64,000 nt of DNA from Brachycybe producta (GCA_036925085.1 JAUPFP010000003.1:2781001-2845000); one strand, 5' to 3'; positions 35,080 through 44,970 are shown, counted from the first letter of the stretch. The notes: generated by a model from the letters alone, not told the origin. Program-made: numbers and translations.

Positions 35080-35216
35080 TGTGCCCAGCATTAGAATTTC
35101 TTTTGCTCAGCCCTTTTATGAACGTCATCAATTTCTAATTGGGTTTGTTACTTGGTGTGACGTCATAAAAGGGCGGAGGAAAAGAAATTCTAATGCTGGG
35201 CACAATTGCCTGTGAA
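35080..35216. mobile_element. Foldback MITE, 'CAATTGTGCCCAGCATTAG' type
   Basis: Inverted arms CAATTGTGCCCAGCATTAGA and TCTAATGCTGGGCACAATTG enclose GCTCAGCCCTTTTATGAACG, TTGGTGTGACGTCATAAAAG and a GGGCGGAG word. It resembles the 9-bp-TSD family in layout (GC-box word plus central TGACGTCA) but has different ends, and no clear duplication was found. Confidence 0.75.
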
Positions 35217-35270
35217 TTTGGCTCCCGTCATTTATGACGGGTTACCCCACTAGTTTATAATATTGTAGGA

Positions 35271-36660
35271 ACTCGGATTTTTATGCAAATTATCAAATTC
35301 AAATGTTTATCAATCTGTGGCCCAAGTGCCAATTGTGAAGTAATCATTATCATTAGAACCACTGTAATTATGCTTTTTTTCTAATCATAAATGGTGTTTA
35401 GAGGCTAGATGTCTGTTTACTATCAGTTGTCTACTATGAATTCTAGCCTCTAACCAGTGTTTTTGATCGAAAAAAACCATAATTGTTCATTAATCTCTAA
35501 AACGGGGGAGTGTTACTTCACAGTTGGCTCTTGGGTCACATAGACTGAGAAACATTTACTTAGATATTTGCATGAAAAATGAATGTTTTTTATATTTATG
35601 ATATTTGCATAAAAATCCGAGCACTTATTATGATGAATTCTGTACAATTAATATCCATTCTTATGCAACAGTTAATATTAGGGCTCGGATTTTTATGCAG
35701 TATCAAGAAAGTGTTTCTCAATTTGTGGCTCAAAGTGCCAATTTGTAAAGTAATCACTTTGCAATTATGCTTTTTCTAATAAAAAAAGGCTGGTTAGAGA
35801 GGCTAAATGTTTGGTTGTCAGTGTGTCACAGTTGTCAACTAGAAAGGTCTAGCCTCTAACCAGTGTTTTTGATCTAAATGGAGATTGTTACTTCACAGTT
35901 GGCTTTTGGGCCACAGATTGAGAAACATTTGAATTTGATAATTTGCATAAAAATCCGCGTTCCTACAATATTATTAATAATTAATTAGGGCTCGGATTTT
36001 TATGCAATATCAAATTCAAATGTTTCTCAATCTGAAGCCCAAGAGCCAATTTTCGATCAAAAAACACTGTGGAGAGAGGCTAGAACTCTTAGTTGACACC
36101 TGACAATAGTAACCAGACATTTAGCCTCTCTAACCAGCCTTTTTTATTAGAAGAAAAAAAGTATAATTGCAGTTGCTCTAATGATGATTATTAGGGCTCG
36201 GCTATTTATGCAATATCAAAGCAAATGTTTTTCAATCTGTTGCTTAAGATGATGAAATAGTTCACAATTGGCCCTTTGGAGCCACAGATTGAGAAACATT
36301 TGCTTTGAAATTGCATACAAATCCGAGCCCTAATTAATTATCGATAATATTGTAGAAACTCGGATTTTTATGCAAATTATCATAAGGTAAATGTTTCTCA
36401 ATCTGTGGCCCAAGTGCCAATTGTGAAGTAAATCATTCATCATCATTAGAACAACTGCAATTATGCTTTTTATAATTAAAAAAAAGCTGGTTAGAGGCTA
36501 AATGTCTACTTAATATCAGTTGTTAACTATAAAAGCCTAGCCTCTAACCAATGCTTTTGATTGAACAAAAAAAAACCCCGTAATTTCTTGTTGATCTAAA
36601 TAGAGATTGTTACGTCACAGATTGAGAAACATTCGCTTTGTTATTTGCATAAAAAATGAA
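35271..36660. mobile_element. Four consecutive 'GGTTAGAGGCTAG' hairpin MITEs
   Basis: Copies at about 35271-35625, 35678-35962, 35988-36332 and 36357-36660, each with CTCGGATTTTTATGCA outer arms and GGTTAGAGGCTA / TAGCCTCTAACCA inner arms. Adjacent copies are separated by short AT-rich gaps such as AATATTATTAATAATTAATT. Confidence 0.75.
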
Positions 36661-36939
36661 TGTTTTTTTATGATAATTTTTTTTGTTGGTTTCCTTTTAT
36701 TCTGTTACACCTTGTATAAAATTCTATTTAGATAATTCACTGGTTTTTAGTAAAGAGGGTGTAATAATAATATAATTCATAATAATATGATGATGATGCA
36801 TAAATATATATATAAAAAAAAATGACAAAAACCCCATTAGGGTAATTGTTTTCTGGTTATGTTGTGAATAATAACTACTGGCTACTTCCGGTATTCTATT
36901 GGGACACATCATTTAATAAAGATCCCTTTTGGGTTAAAA

Positions 36940-37745
36940 GTTTTATTTTAAGCAACCATTTTTTTCATGTTTCATATCTTTTCAACATAAACTTTTTATA
37001 GGCAAAAATTTAGGAAAAAAAATATTTTTTTCCATAAATTTGGATTACTTTTCAGCTCACATAAAAAGCTTATTTTGAAATATATCAACTTGAAAATATT
37101 CTTAAATTTTTGAGCTACACTTCTAGTTTCTAAAACACTTTCTAGTTTCAGAAAAAAAAATGAGAATTCAAGAGGAGTTTACACTTTAAAACCACCTTAA
37201 ATTTTTAAACTGACATAGAAAGTTTATTTTGAAATATATCAAATTGAAAATACTATTATGTGATTGAGCTACCTTTTCTAGTTTCTAAAACATTGTCTAG
37301 TTTCTCTTAATTTTACTCTTTTGAAAGAAAAAAAATCAGAATTCGAGGAGTTTACACTTTACAAACACCTTAAAGTTGGGTCATTTTCAAATTGACATAA
37401 AAAGTTTATTTTGAAAGATATCGACCCTGAAAATACCCTTAAGTGATTGAGCTACCCTTCTAGTCTCTAAAACACTTTCTAGTTTCGCTTAATTTTACTC
37501 CTGAAAGGCAGAAACAAATCACAATTTGAGAAGAGTTTCCACTTTAAAACCACCTTAAAGTTGGGTCATTTTCAAACATAAAAAGTTTATTTTAAAAGAT
37601 ATCATTAAACATGAAAATTTTCTTAAGTTGTTGAGCTACCCTTCTAGTTTCTAAAACACTTTCTAGTTTATCTTAATTTTACTCCTCAAAGATAGAAATA
37701 AATCAGAATTCGAGAGGAGTTTACACTTTAAAACCACCTTATATA
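36940..37745. mobile_element. Run of right-arm copies of the 'GAAACTAGAAGGGTAGC' hairpin
   Basis: Four head-to-tail units (about 36970-37195, 37200-37375, 37380-37555, 37560-37745), each with AAAAAGTTTATTTTGAAA, GAGCTACCCTTCTAGTTTC, TAATTTTACTC and GTTTACACTTTAAAACCACC. The period is about 180 bp, so the element has been amplified in tandem here. Confidence 0.75.
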
Positions 37746-37749
37746 AATT

Positions 37750-38060
37750 TAAAAAAAACCCTTTCAAAAAATGAATAAAAAAGGTTCAAAATATATCAAA
37801 ATACGTCATTTAAAAAAAAAACAGTAATAAAAACTTCTTTTCCTGAAACATTCGGATAAGAACTTAATTTTCCAAACCATTTAATACAAGACCTTCAATG
37901 AGTCTATTGGGAACTAAAATGGTTTCCCTTCAACAACAAAAAAAAAGGGTCAAAAAATTCATTTCTTTTTTTTTTTTTATAAAAAAAAACCTAATTCTGT
38001 AAAAAAAATAACTTAAAAATTCGGAGAGAGAAAAAGAAAAGTTCAAAATTAAATTATTAA
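37750..38060. other. Intergenic DNA, no gene seen
   Basis: A/T-rich with long A runs, upstream of the tRNA-half copies. Confidence 0.55.
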
Positions 38061-38070
38061 AAAAAGTGTG

Positions 38071-38118
38071 CGCCCGATATGGGACTTGAACCCATGACCC
38101 TTGGATTAAAAGTCCAAT
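38071..38118 (-). pseudogene. tRNA-Lys 3'-half copy (adjacent to the intact gene)
   Basis: Forty-eight bases are identical to the 3' part of the intact tRNA-Lys gene, from the anticodon stem to the 3' end, and the GTGTG-plus-A-run flank is shared too. The D arm and 5' acceptor strand are missing and replaced by AT-rich sequence ending CTTAGGTGTTAATTTTTAA. It cannot fold as a tRNA. It is one monomer of a tRNA-half repeat (see 1-200 and 38232-38282). Confidence 0.85.
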
Positions 38119-38231
38119 TTCTTAGGTGTTAATTTTTAATTTTTTTGTTAATTTAAAAAAAAAATATTAATTTTTGATTGAAATTAACAAAATTCATGGT
38201 TGATTTGTAAAATTAAATTTATCAAATTAAT

Positions 38232-38282
38232 GCCCGATGTGTGTGGGTTTGAACCCGTGACTTTTGAATTTTAAATCCAATT
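38232..38282 (-). pseudogene. Diverged tRNA-Lys 3'-half copy
   Basis: A second truncated copy, with several substitutions (GCCCGATGTGTGTGGGTTTG at its edge), breaks off at the same point as the copy at 38071. It lies about 160 bp downstream of that copy and about 180 bp before the intact gene, with an AT-rich spacer that is also repeated. Confidence 0.75.
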
Positions 38283-38400
38283 TATTAGGTGTTCATTTTA
38301 AAAATATATTTTTTTGTTAATTAATTTAAAAATTATTACTTTTTGATTTATTCTAATAAAAATTTATGTTGAATTTATAAAATATTAAAAAAAAAAGAAG

Positions 38401-38408
38401 AAAAAAAA
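38401..38408 (-). terminator. Pol III T-run terminator of tRNA-Lys
   Basis: On the minus strand the tRNA 3' end is followed by five bases and then eight T residues, the usual stop signal for RNA polymerase III. Confidence 0.8.
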
Positions 38409-38413
38409 GTGTG

Positions 38414-38486
38414 CGCCCGATATGGGACTTGAACCCATGACCCTTGGATTAAAAGTCCAATGCTCTACCGACTGAGCTAACCGGGC
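38414..38486 (-). tRNA. tRNA-Lys (anticodon TTT)
   Basis: A 73-nt cloverleaf on the minus strand. The acceptor stem GCCCGGT pairs with ATCGGGC, the D arm is TAGCTCAGTCGGTAGAGC, the anticodon stem is TTGGA/TCCAA around loop CTTTTAA (anticodon TTT), and the T arm is ATGGG-TTCAAGT-CCCAT with discriminator G. It has no intron. A T8 run lies just past the 3' end (38401-38408), fitting a Pol III terminator. The internal A and B boxes are intact. It should decode AAA/AAG lysine codons. Confidence 0.96.
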
Positions 38487-38554
38487 TCACATTGAACAAC
38501 GAATTTAATTATCAGGGAGTTTCTATCTCAATGTCACTAATAGCAAACAGGAAG

Positions 38555-38816
38555 CAATACCGGAAATGGATGTGAGACTATACTATTTTTTGGCGCCAAA
38601 TAACACTTTGTTGTTCTATCAGATTAAATTAAGTAATAAAAAGAACAAATGTCCACACAACAACAATAATAATAACAATAAAACTTCATTTTTACTTTTA
38701 TTTAGCGGACATTCACCTTATTTTAACTAATTTTATGCAGTTGAAACTAAAATAAGAAAGCAAACAGTTTATTTTTGGCGCCAAAAAGTAGTGTATTCAC
38801 ACCTATTTCCGGTACT
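38555..38816. mobile_element. TIR element carrying two palindromic E2F-like sites
   Basis: Inverted ends: TACCGGAAATGGATGTGAGA at the left and, on the other strand at the right, TACCGGAAATAGGTGTGAAT. Both arms then contain TTTGGCGCCAAA (38589-38600 and 38774-38785), a symmetric sequence matching two overlapping E2F half-sites. The middle is A/T-rich with no ORF. Target duplication not determined. Confidence 0.7.
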
Positions 38817-38819
38817 TGT

Positions 38820-39940
38820 TACAAAAAAAAACTAAATAAATAATTCCTTATTTTGTCTTGTTTTCGAGTTGCAATTGTTTTTATGTTTGTGTGTGTGTGT
38901 GGGGGGGGGGGGGGGGATAGAAATAAGAAACACACAAAAACAATCATCAAAACTACTTAATATTAGCACAAAACACAATGATTATGAAAATAATTAATAA
39001 TTTATAAAAAAAAAAGATTGATAGTGGTGCCACCTTGTGGATAATAAATGTTTTTTTACATGATGGAAGCAGTTAAGATGTACGGAGCCCTGTAAAGGAC
39101 ATGCGAGATTTTTTCTTTTTAAATCTCGACATGTCGACTTTAATAACGACATGCTGACTTTAATAACGACATATCGACTTTCAAACTCTTTTATTCGGCT
39201 ATGTTAATTATGCCGTGTTGTGCACACCATACTCTAATAATTATATTAAATTATTGCTGCTACAAGAGGGCGCTGGCATTTTATAACTAAATCTTATTCT
39301 AAACTTCTAAAATTCCAGAGCTCATTTTATTCAGTTGATGCCTTAAAATAAATCATTAAAGCACTGATGGCCCATGATGATATTCATTGGCCCACCACAC
39401 AATGGATAGTTGATTTAATATGAAAGGAACTTCTTTTTTTCCGTCTCTTTCTCTCTCTCTCTCTCTCACTTTGAACAAAAATTTCATTTAATTATTTTGT
39501 GCACAGTGATGTCGACATGAATATTGGCGCCACCTAACGACCTTTTCTCAATTTGAAACCATTAATTTATAAGAACTTATTTGGTGTAGACACCCACTAT
39601 TTGTAGACTATCCATATTATACTCTATGCCTAATACCAAACACACACATAACAACTTATGCCTACAAGCAGACTAGAAAGTTCATGAATGATGCAAGAAC
39701 ATTTTTTGTTGATGTCCGAGATGATTTCTAACCCAAAGCAATTTCCTTTCTCTTATCACAAAAAAAAACACTGCATCACATACAAATGACAAACAAATTC
39801 CGTTGTCTCTTTGTGAACATATTACTATGTTGTCACAATTTTGTCCTACATTTTGTCTTGTTTTTGTCTACATAATTGTTTAGAGGGGAATAAAACCACC
39901 AAGGATACAACAAGTTCAAATGAACTTGTTTCAAAGTCAA
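38820..39940. other. Intergenic DNA with microsatellites
   Basis: Holds a GT run merging into G16 (about 38889-38916), a run of ACATGTCGACTTTAATAACG-type words (39128-39182) and a CT microsatellite (39449-39467). No coding similarity was seen. Confidence 0.55.
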
Positions 39941-39944
39941 ATTT

Positions 39945-40610
39945 GTTTCAAAAGTTACATAAAACCTGCTTCAGAGTCAGATAAACCTCCTTCAGGGTCA
40001 GATAAAAACCTGCTTCAAGGTCAAATAGATCTATATGATTGATGGTAAAAAATCAACCTGTTTTATGGTAAAATATAGGATTGGTAGTAAAATCAACCTG
40101 TTTCAGGGTAAGAATCAACCTGTTTCAGGGTAAAATAACCCTGTTTCAGAGTAAAATAACCCTGTTTCAGGGTAAAATAACCCTGTTTCAGGGTAAAATA
40201 AACCTGTTTCAGGGTAAAATAAACCTGTTTCAGGGTAAAATAAACCTGTTTCAGGGTAAAATAAACCTGTTTCAGGGTAAAATAAACCTGTTTCAGGGTA
40301 AAATAAACCTATTTCATGGTAAAATAAACCTATTTCATGATAAAATAAACCTATTTCATGATAAAATAAACCTATTTCATGGTAAAATAAACCTATTTCA
40401 TGGTAAAATAAACCTATTTCATGGTAAAATAAACCTATTTCATGGTAAAATAAACCTATTTCATGGTAAAATAAACCTATTTCATGGTAAAATAAACCTA
40501 TTTCATGGTAAAATAAACCTATTTCATGGTGAAATAAACCTATTTCATGGTGAAATAAACCTATTTCATGGTAAAATATAAGATTGATGGTAAGATAAAC
40601 CTGTTTCAAA
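39945..40610. repeat. 21-bp satellite (AAATAAACCTGTTTCAGGGT)
   Basis: About 26 units of 21 bp, most regular from 40090 to 40575, in two variants: CCTGTTTCAGG on the left and CCTATTTCATGG on the right. The ends are diverged. The unit length, a multiple of 3, produces stop-free frames on both strands (KINLFQG repeats) that I do not regard as genes. It lies just upstream of the secreted-precursor gene. Confidence 0.93.
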
Positions 40611-40773
40611 GTAATAAAACCGAGTTCACACTTCAATAAACCTAAAGTTCAAATAAAGATAATTTTGTTTAAAAGTTATTGTTTAAAACTCATTTAAAAT
40701 TATTATTGAATCATTGTTTTGTTGTTGTTGTTTTTTCCACCTAGAAATCACCATCAAATTGGACAAAACTCGA

Positions 40774-41355
40774 ATGGCAGCTTCCAGATGGTGTTTTGCT
40801 GTAGCATTGGTGGCACTTGCATCGTGGTTAACGGAAGCATCGTTATCTCAGGAACGTCAGCACCAAGTTGAATGGTTAAGGTCTCAACCTTCATCAAAAA
40901 GGACCCAACCAAAGCAACAACAGCACAGTAGATATTCTCAATCAGGTGTTGTCCATCAGAAAATTCCGATACCACCTGGTGGTCAAACCCTTCAACATAT
41001 TGGAAATACGGATACCAATCATTTGCTTAAATTTCTTCGCGATGGATCTACGGCTTGGAAATTTCCGCGGAATCTTGATAAACGTCAACATATAACGGGC
41101 GGAAAAACCGGTTCAAATCTTGGCGGGAAACTAAATTCCATCCAATGGCAACGATCTTTAAGGAATCCCGTGGAACACGGAGATCGTAAAAGGTGGATGG
41201 ATCTGTTTGGAGGATCATCTGTTGAAACAAGGTTTCCACTTCCGGAAAGACGTCAATTTCCGGAAGTTGATTGGAGAGGATTTAATGAGGACGTTTTTCA
41301 TGAAAGTTTTGGAGATTTTAATCCGATGAAAAGATGGAGGAAATCAGAAATTTAA
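40774..41355 (+). CDS. Putative secreted neuropeptide/peptide-hormone precursor
   Basis: Family not recognised. A 193-aa protein from one exon. A splice acceptor (TTTTTCCACCTAG, ending 40744) precedes it, so at least one upstream exon exists; the ATG at 40774 gives a good signal peptide (MAASRWCFAVALVALASWL). The mature part has no cysteine and few acidic stretches. Dibasic sites: KR, KR, RKR, RR, KR. Cleavage would release a peptide starting QHITGGKTG, one starting WMDLFGG and one starting QFPEVDWRGFNEDVF; the two N-terminal glutamines could become pyroglutamate. The segment QFPEVDWRGF shares the F-x-E-[IV]-D-x-x-G-F pattern of arthropod orcokinins (NFDEIDRSGF), but this is a single short match. 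Other small secreted proteins cannot be excluded. AATAAA at 41608-41613. Confidence 0.65.
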   Translation: MAASRWCFAVALVALASWLTEASLSQERQHQVEWLRSQPSSKRTQPKQQQHSRYSQSGVVHQKIPIPPGGQTLQHIGNTDTNHLLKFLRDGSTAWKFPRNLDKRQHITGGKTGSNLGGKLNSIQWQRSLRNPVEHGDRKRWMDLFGGSSVETRFPLPERRQFPEVDWRGFNEDVFHESFGDFNPMKRWRKSEI

Positions 41356-41427
41356 TTCCATTAAATTTTAACAAAGAAAAAAAAAATGCTTTTAAAATTC
41401 GCAGCTATTTTTCGTTCAGTTTTCTGT

Positions 41428-41458
41428 CCACTAGATGGCGCTGTCCACTAGATGGCGC
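41428..41458 (+). promoter_or_regulatory. Tandem CTCF-like sites in the 3' UTR/flank of the precursor gene
   Basis: CCACTAGATGGCGC occurs twice, at 41428-41441 and 41445-41458, a direct repeat with 17-bp period. Each fits the CTCF consensus CCASYAGRKGGCRS at every position. Binding is inferred. Confidence 0.55.
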
Positions 41459-41607
41459 GCAACCATCAGTTTTTTTTTTTCTAATTTCAGTTGCTTTTTC
41501 TTCTTCTTCTTCAGTGTTTTCTTTTTTATTTTTGCTTAATTGTTTCTGTCTTAAATTTAAACTTAATTTCAGTTAATTTTTCTTCGAAAAAAAAAAACAC
41601 CAAGAAA

Positions 41608-41613
41608 AATAAA
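41608..41613 (+). terminator. Polyadenylation signal of the precursor gene
   Basis: AATAAA followed by a GTGTGTTTTTATATT stretch about 10 nt on, 253 nt after the stop codon. Confidence 0.6.
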
Positions 41614-41886
41614 AGAATTTGTGTGTTTTTATATTCAGCACAAATTCAGCAGCTTTCTTAATCAGCACTGACTAAAAAAAAATGTTCTTCCTAATAAAAT
41701 ATACTTAGCTAAAATATTTTTCAATTAGAAAATCTAATTATTGTGTCAAGAAAATTAATTATGTGTAAAAATTTATACAGCAAGAAAAAAATATATAATA
41801 TATAATAATAAATGTAGATTTTTGGTTTCATTTTCATATTTTTCAATCAAAAATATTGATAAATTTTAGGTGTTTTTAAAAGTGTA

Positions 41887-42070
41887 AACTACGGAGCTCT
41901 GTAACGAACACGCACTGCAAATTCACAATTTTTTATTATGAATTTACAATTCGTAATTAACAAACTTCTAAATTTGTTATCACAAACTGTACAATTTGTA
42001 ATTACAAAATTGTACAGTTTGTAATAAATTGAAAATTTGCGATGCATGTTCTTTACAGGACTCCGTAGTA
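41887..42070. mobile_element. TIR MITE, 'CTACGGAGCTCTGTAACGAA' type
   Basis: About 184 bp with ends CTACGGAGCTCTGTAACGAA and TTCTTTACAGGACTCCGTAG, and mirrored AATTTGTAATTACAAAATTG and GTACAATTTGTAATTAC blocks in the middle. A related left end (TACGGAGCCCTGTAAAGGAC) lies at 39079. Confidence 0.75.
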
Positions 42071-42135
42071 AACGCCTCTCGCACTCTTCATTATTCTTGT
42101 CTTTCAAGGTTGCAAAATTAATAGAAATTAGAAAG

Positions 42136-42339
42136 ACAGGTAGTTAGAAATCGGAAAGAACTTCAATTGGCTCCGCCCTTGTTATGACGAACGCAACTTT
42201 AATTAGTTGGTTATGTAGTCTGACGTCACATGCTCCGCCCTTTTCAACGTCGAACCACACAATAAACCAATTAGAAGTTGCCGGTCGTCATAAAAAGGGC
42301 GGAGCCAACTGAAGTTCATCCCGTTTTCTAATTGCCTGT
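42136..42339. mobile_element. 9-bp-TSD-family foldback MITE (copy 4, no duplication)
   Basis: Same family as 7053-7263, with ends ACAGGTAGTTAGAAATCGG and TTCTAATTGCCTGT. The flanking nonamers (ATTAGAAAG, GACTTCATG) do not match, suggesting rearrangement after insertion. Confidence 0.8.
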
Positions 42340-42344
42340 GACTT

Positions 42345-43030
42345 CATGATAGTTAACTGATAGTTAACTCTCAAATTTAAGCTTTAACCTTCTCGATTAC
42401 ATGTTTGGTGCCTTGAAGCACCAATAAGAGATGAAAGCTAATTATTAGTTTCAATTAAGAGAACAAACATTTACCCTCCTCCATACTCTCTCTCTCTCTC
42501 TCTCATCATCATCATCATCTCTCTCTCTCTCTCTCATACACATCTGTTCTTGAAAGTCAAGTTTTGGTTGTTACATTATTGACTAACATAAACACACAAA
42601 CAAATTAAACATTCTAGTTTTTTTCCCCCCTTATTTCTCTCTCTCATTCTCTCTATCATCTATCATGATCATATATATAGGCCTATATCATCATCAACTT
42701 TTTCTCTTTACGATTGGGGACTCATTTATTCTGTGTGTAGTATTATTAACAGCCTTAATTACAACAACTACACTTCATACAAAAGTTACAGACGTCTAGG
42801 AGGGCCCCTTGGGCCCCCCCTCACTACCCAAGAAGAAGAAAAACCTCAATTAACCAATCAACATCCTCTTAAACTTCAAAACCAATTCACCTCCAAACTC
42901 TTTCATCATTTATGAAAATAAAAACAGCATTTTCGAGTGCATTCAGTTTCTAAGCGCTTTTTGGAAGCTGCTCGAGACAGCAGTCCTCTATCAGGCTCTA
43001 TGTCATCAAAAGTGCTTAGAAACTGAACGC
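42345..43030. other. Intergenic DNA with CT/CAT microsatellites
   Basis: CT runs at about 42487-42504 and 42519-42535 surround (CAT)n. GTGCATTCAGTTTCTAAGCG (42937) and CGCTTAGAAACTGAACGCG region (43013-43030) are inverted copies about 60 bp apart; a related word occurs at 27898. No gene seen. Confidence 0.6.
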
Positions 43031-43034
43031 GAAC

Positions 43035-43239
43035 ACAGGCAATTAGAAATCGGGACGAACTTCAATTGACTCCGCCCTTTTTATGACGAAAGCAACTTCT
43101 AATTGGTTGGTTATGTTGTCTGACGTCACATGCTCCGCCCTTTTCAACGTCGAACCACACAACAAACCAATTAGAAGCTGCCGTTCGTCATAAAAAGGAC
43201 GGAGCCAACTTCTGTTTGTTCCGATTTTTAATTGCCTGT
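43035..43239. mobile_element. 9-bp-TSD-family foldback MITE (copy 5)
   Basis: Ends ACAGGCAATTAGAAATCGGG and TTTTTAATTGCCTGT. Flanking nonamers AACGCGAAC and CACGCGAAT agree at 7 of 9 bases, a decayed target duplication. Confidence 0.85.
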
Positions 43240-43284
43240 CACGCGAATTGTTTCAAAAGCGCTTTGGATGATATTTATCTATAG

Positions 43285-43675
43285 AGTCACCTTAAGAATG
43301 CAAATAGATAATTTATTTTGTGTGCGTAGCATTAGATGGCGCCACTAGCCCTCCTCCCATAGAAATGTACTGACGACACTCTTCCTTTTTTTTGCACGTG
43401 GCAAACTTTTAATTGCGTCATCGCTATTTCTCTACACGTGCTCTCTCTCTCTCTCTCTCTCTCTCTCTTCACTTATATTGTGTTCTGAGGGTAAGTTTGT
43501 CCACGTGCTCTGATAATTAAGGTTGTTTTGGACGCGCTTTTACAGCTAAAAGGAGGCTGCATTCGATTTTAACTAATTGGCGACGAGTGTAGTTGGCCAC
43601 CCTATGGAGGTTGCAAGCGCCATCTACCTTGCATTTAATTACACAAGTATTTTTCTATGAAGCCCTCTTAAGATG
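43285..43675 (+). mobile_element. 'TTAGATGGCGCCACTAGCCC' element (copy 2)
   Basis: Matches 22741-23108 throughout, with an expanded CT microsatellite (43441-43470) at the ACACGTGCTCTC position and outer TCACCTTAAGAATGC / CCCTCTTAAGATGC words that mirror each other. Confidence 0.8.
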
Positions 43676-43679
43676 CAAT

Positions 43680-44290
43680 TCGGTTCATTTTAGCCTTTGT
43701 TGGTGAATGTGATTGCAGTATTTCTTAATTTGTATAAATGTGATTTAAAAATTTTTTAAGTTAGAAACTAGAATGGTAGCTGAATAATCTAAGGGAATTT
43801 TCATGTTGATATTTTTTTAAATAAAACTTTTTACAGATTAACCAACGAGATGATGGAGTTTGGAACAATTAAAATGTGGCTCGCGAGCCGCTTTTTGAGA
43901 AAACTCCCTTATGTAATTATTTCATTTATTCTAAATTGCAACCAAAATTCTATAAATTTGCATTCATTTAATTCAATTACAGCTAGATGTTTTTTTTTTG
44001 CTAACTCTGAAATTTCTAATTTTGACCAAAAATTCATGGCCATCAAAAGCCACGCCCCTTCATTCATTCATTCCTCCCAACTCTTTTTAATTTGCATTTC
44101 ATTTGCATATTTAACCTTTTAACTCGTAACTAATTCTGTAAAACTTCAGTCTTCTATTGCATACAAATAGATGCTGAAAATCGTAATTCAGTGTTTATTC
44201 TGTTTGTTTTCATGGTTTTTAGCATTAAAATAATCCAATTTCAACTCTTCGAAATATAAAACGTCAAAAAAAAACTCAATTTAATATAAT
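43680..44290. other. Intergenic DNA, no gene seen
   Basis: A half copy of the GAAACTAGAATGGTAGCTGA hairpin lies at 43755-43835. The rest is A/T-rich with a 90-aa ORF (43850-44122) lacking any recognisable feature. Confidence 0.5.
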
Positions 44291-44294
44291 GTAG

Positions 44295-44910
44295 CATGTG
44301 GCCCGTCTCTCATTATAGCAGACGTATGAAGTACCAACTTATGGCATTAAACCGACAAAGAAAACGAACAAAAAGGGTGATGAAAGATGGCGACATCGTG
44401 CATGTTACAATAGCGACATATTAGTATACCCTACAAAGAAGCATCTTTGACCTTCAAACCCCAAACATCACGCCGTTGTATTTCTTTAGTTTAGTTTTTA
44501 GAATGTGCCGCCATCTAGTGAGCGTCTTAGAAAATATCTTTGCCATTCGACTGACGTCACTGCATAAAAACTGTCAGGAATGAATTTAATCGAATAAATG
44601 CGATTAAATAGTATATGGTCGTCACTCATAATAGCAGACATCTGAAGCGCAAATCATCTCCGTAAACCAATAGAGAAAACGAACCAAAAAAGGTTGCTCT
44701 AACATGTCGACATTGCACATGTTAGTAGTTACACAAGCGACATATTCGTATACCCTATAACGAAGCTACATTTACCTTCAAGAATCCAACGTCATGACAT
44801 CACATTTATTCAGTTCCGTTTTGAGAATGTTTCGCCATCTAGTGTGCGTCTAAGAAAACATCTTTCCTAGTCGATTGTATGCAAATGACCGTAATGACGT
44901 CATTTTCAAT
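44295..44910 (+). repeat. Diverged tandem duplication, two units of about 300 bp
   Basis: Units at about 44300-44590 and 44620-44910 align through CATTATAGCAGACGTATGAA / CATAATAGCAGACATCTGAA, GCGACATATTAGTATACCCT / GCGACATATTCGTATACCCT and GCCATCTAGTGAGCG / GCCATCTAGTGTGCG. Each ends in a CRE-like word (CTGACGTCAC, ATGACGTCAT). Confidence 0.85.
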
Positions 44911-44970
44911 GCAAAACATTCCTAATTAATTTCACCGCTTGCAAATGATGGTTCTCACTATATTCGACCA

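Noticed and set aside
38071-38282. Additional tRNA-Lys genes
   Set aside because: Both lack the D arm and 5' acceptor strand, so no cloverleaf or A box is possible.
39945-40610. Possible CRISPR-like array
   Set aside because: Units are directly adjacent with no unique spacers, and the window is eukaryotic.
40081-40636. ORFs of 166 and 173 codons on both strands with 7-residue repeats
   Set aside because: Both frames come from the 21-bp satellite; open frames on both strands at once indicate repeat structure, not coding.
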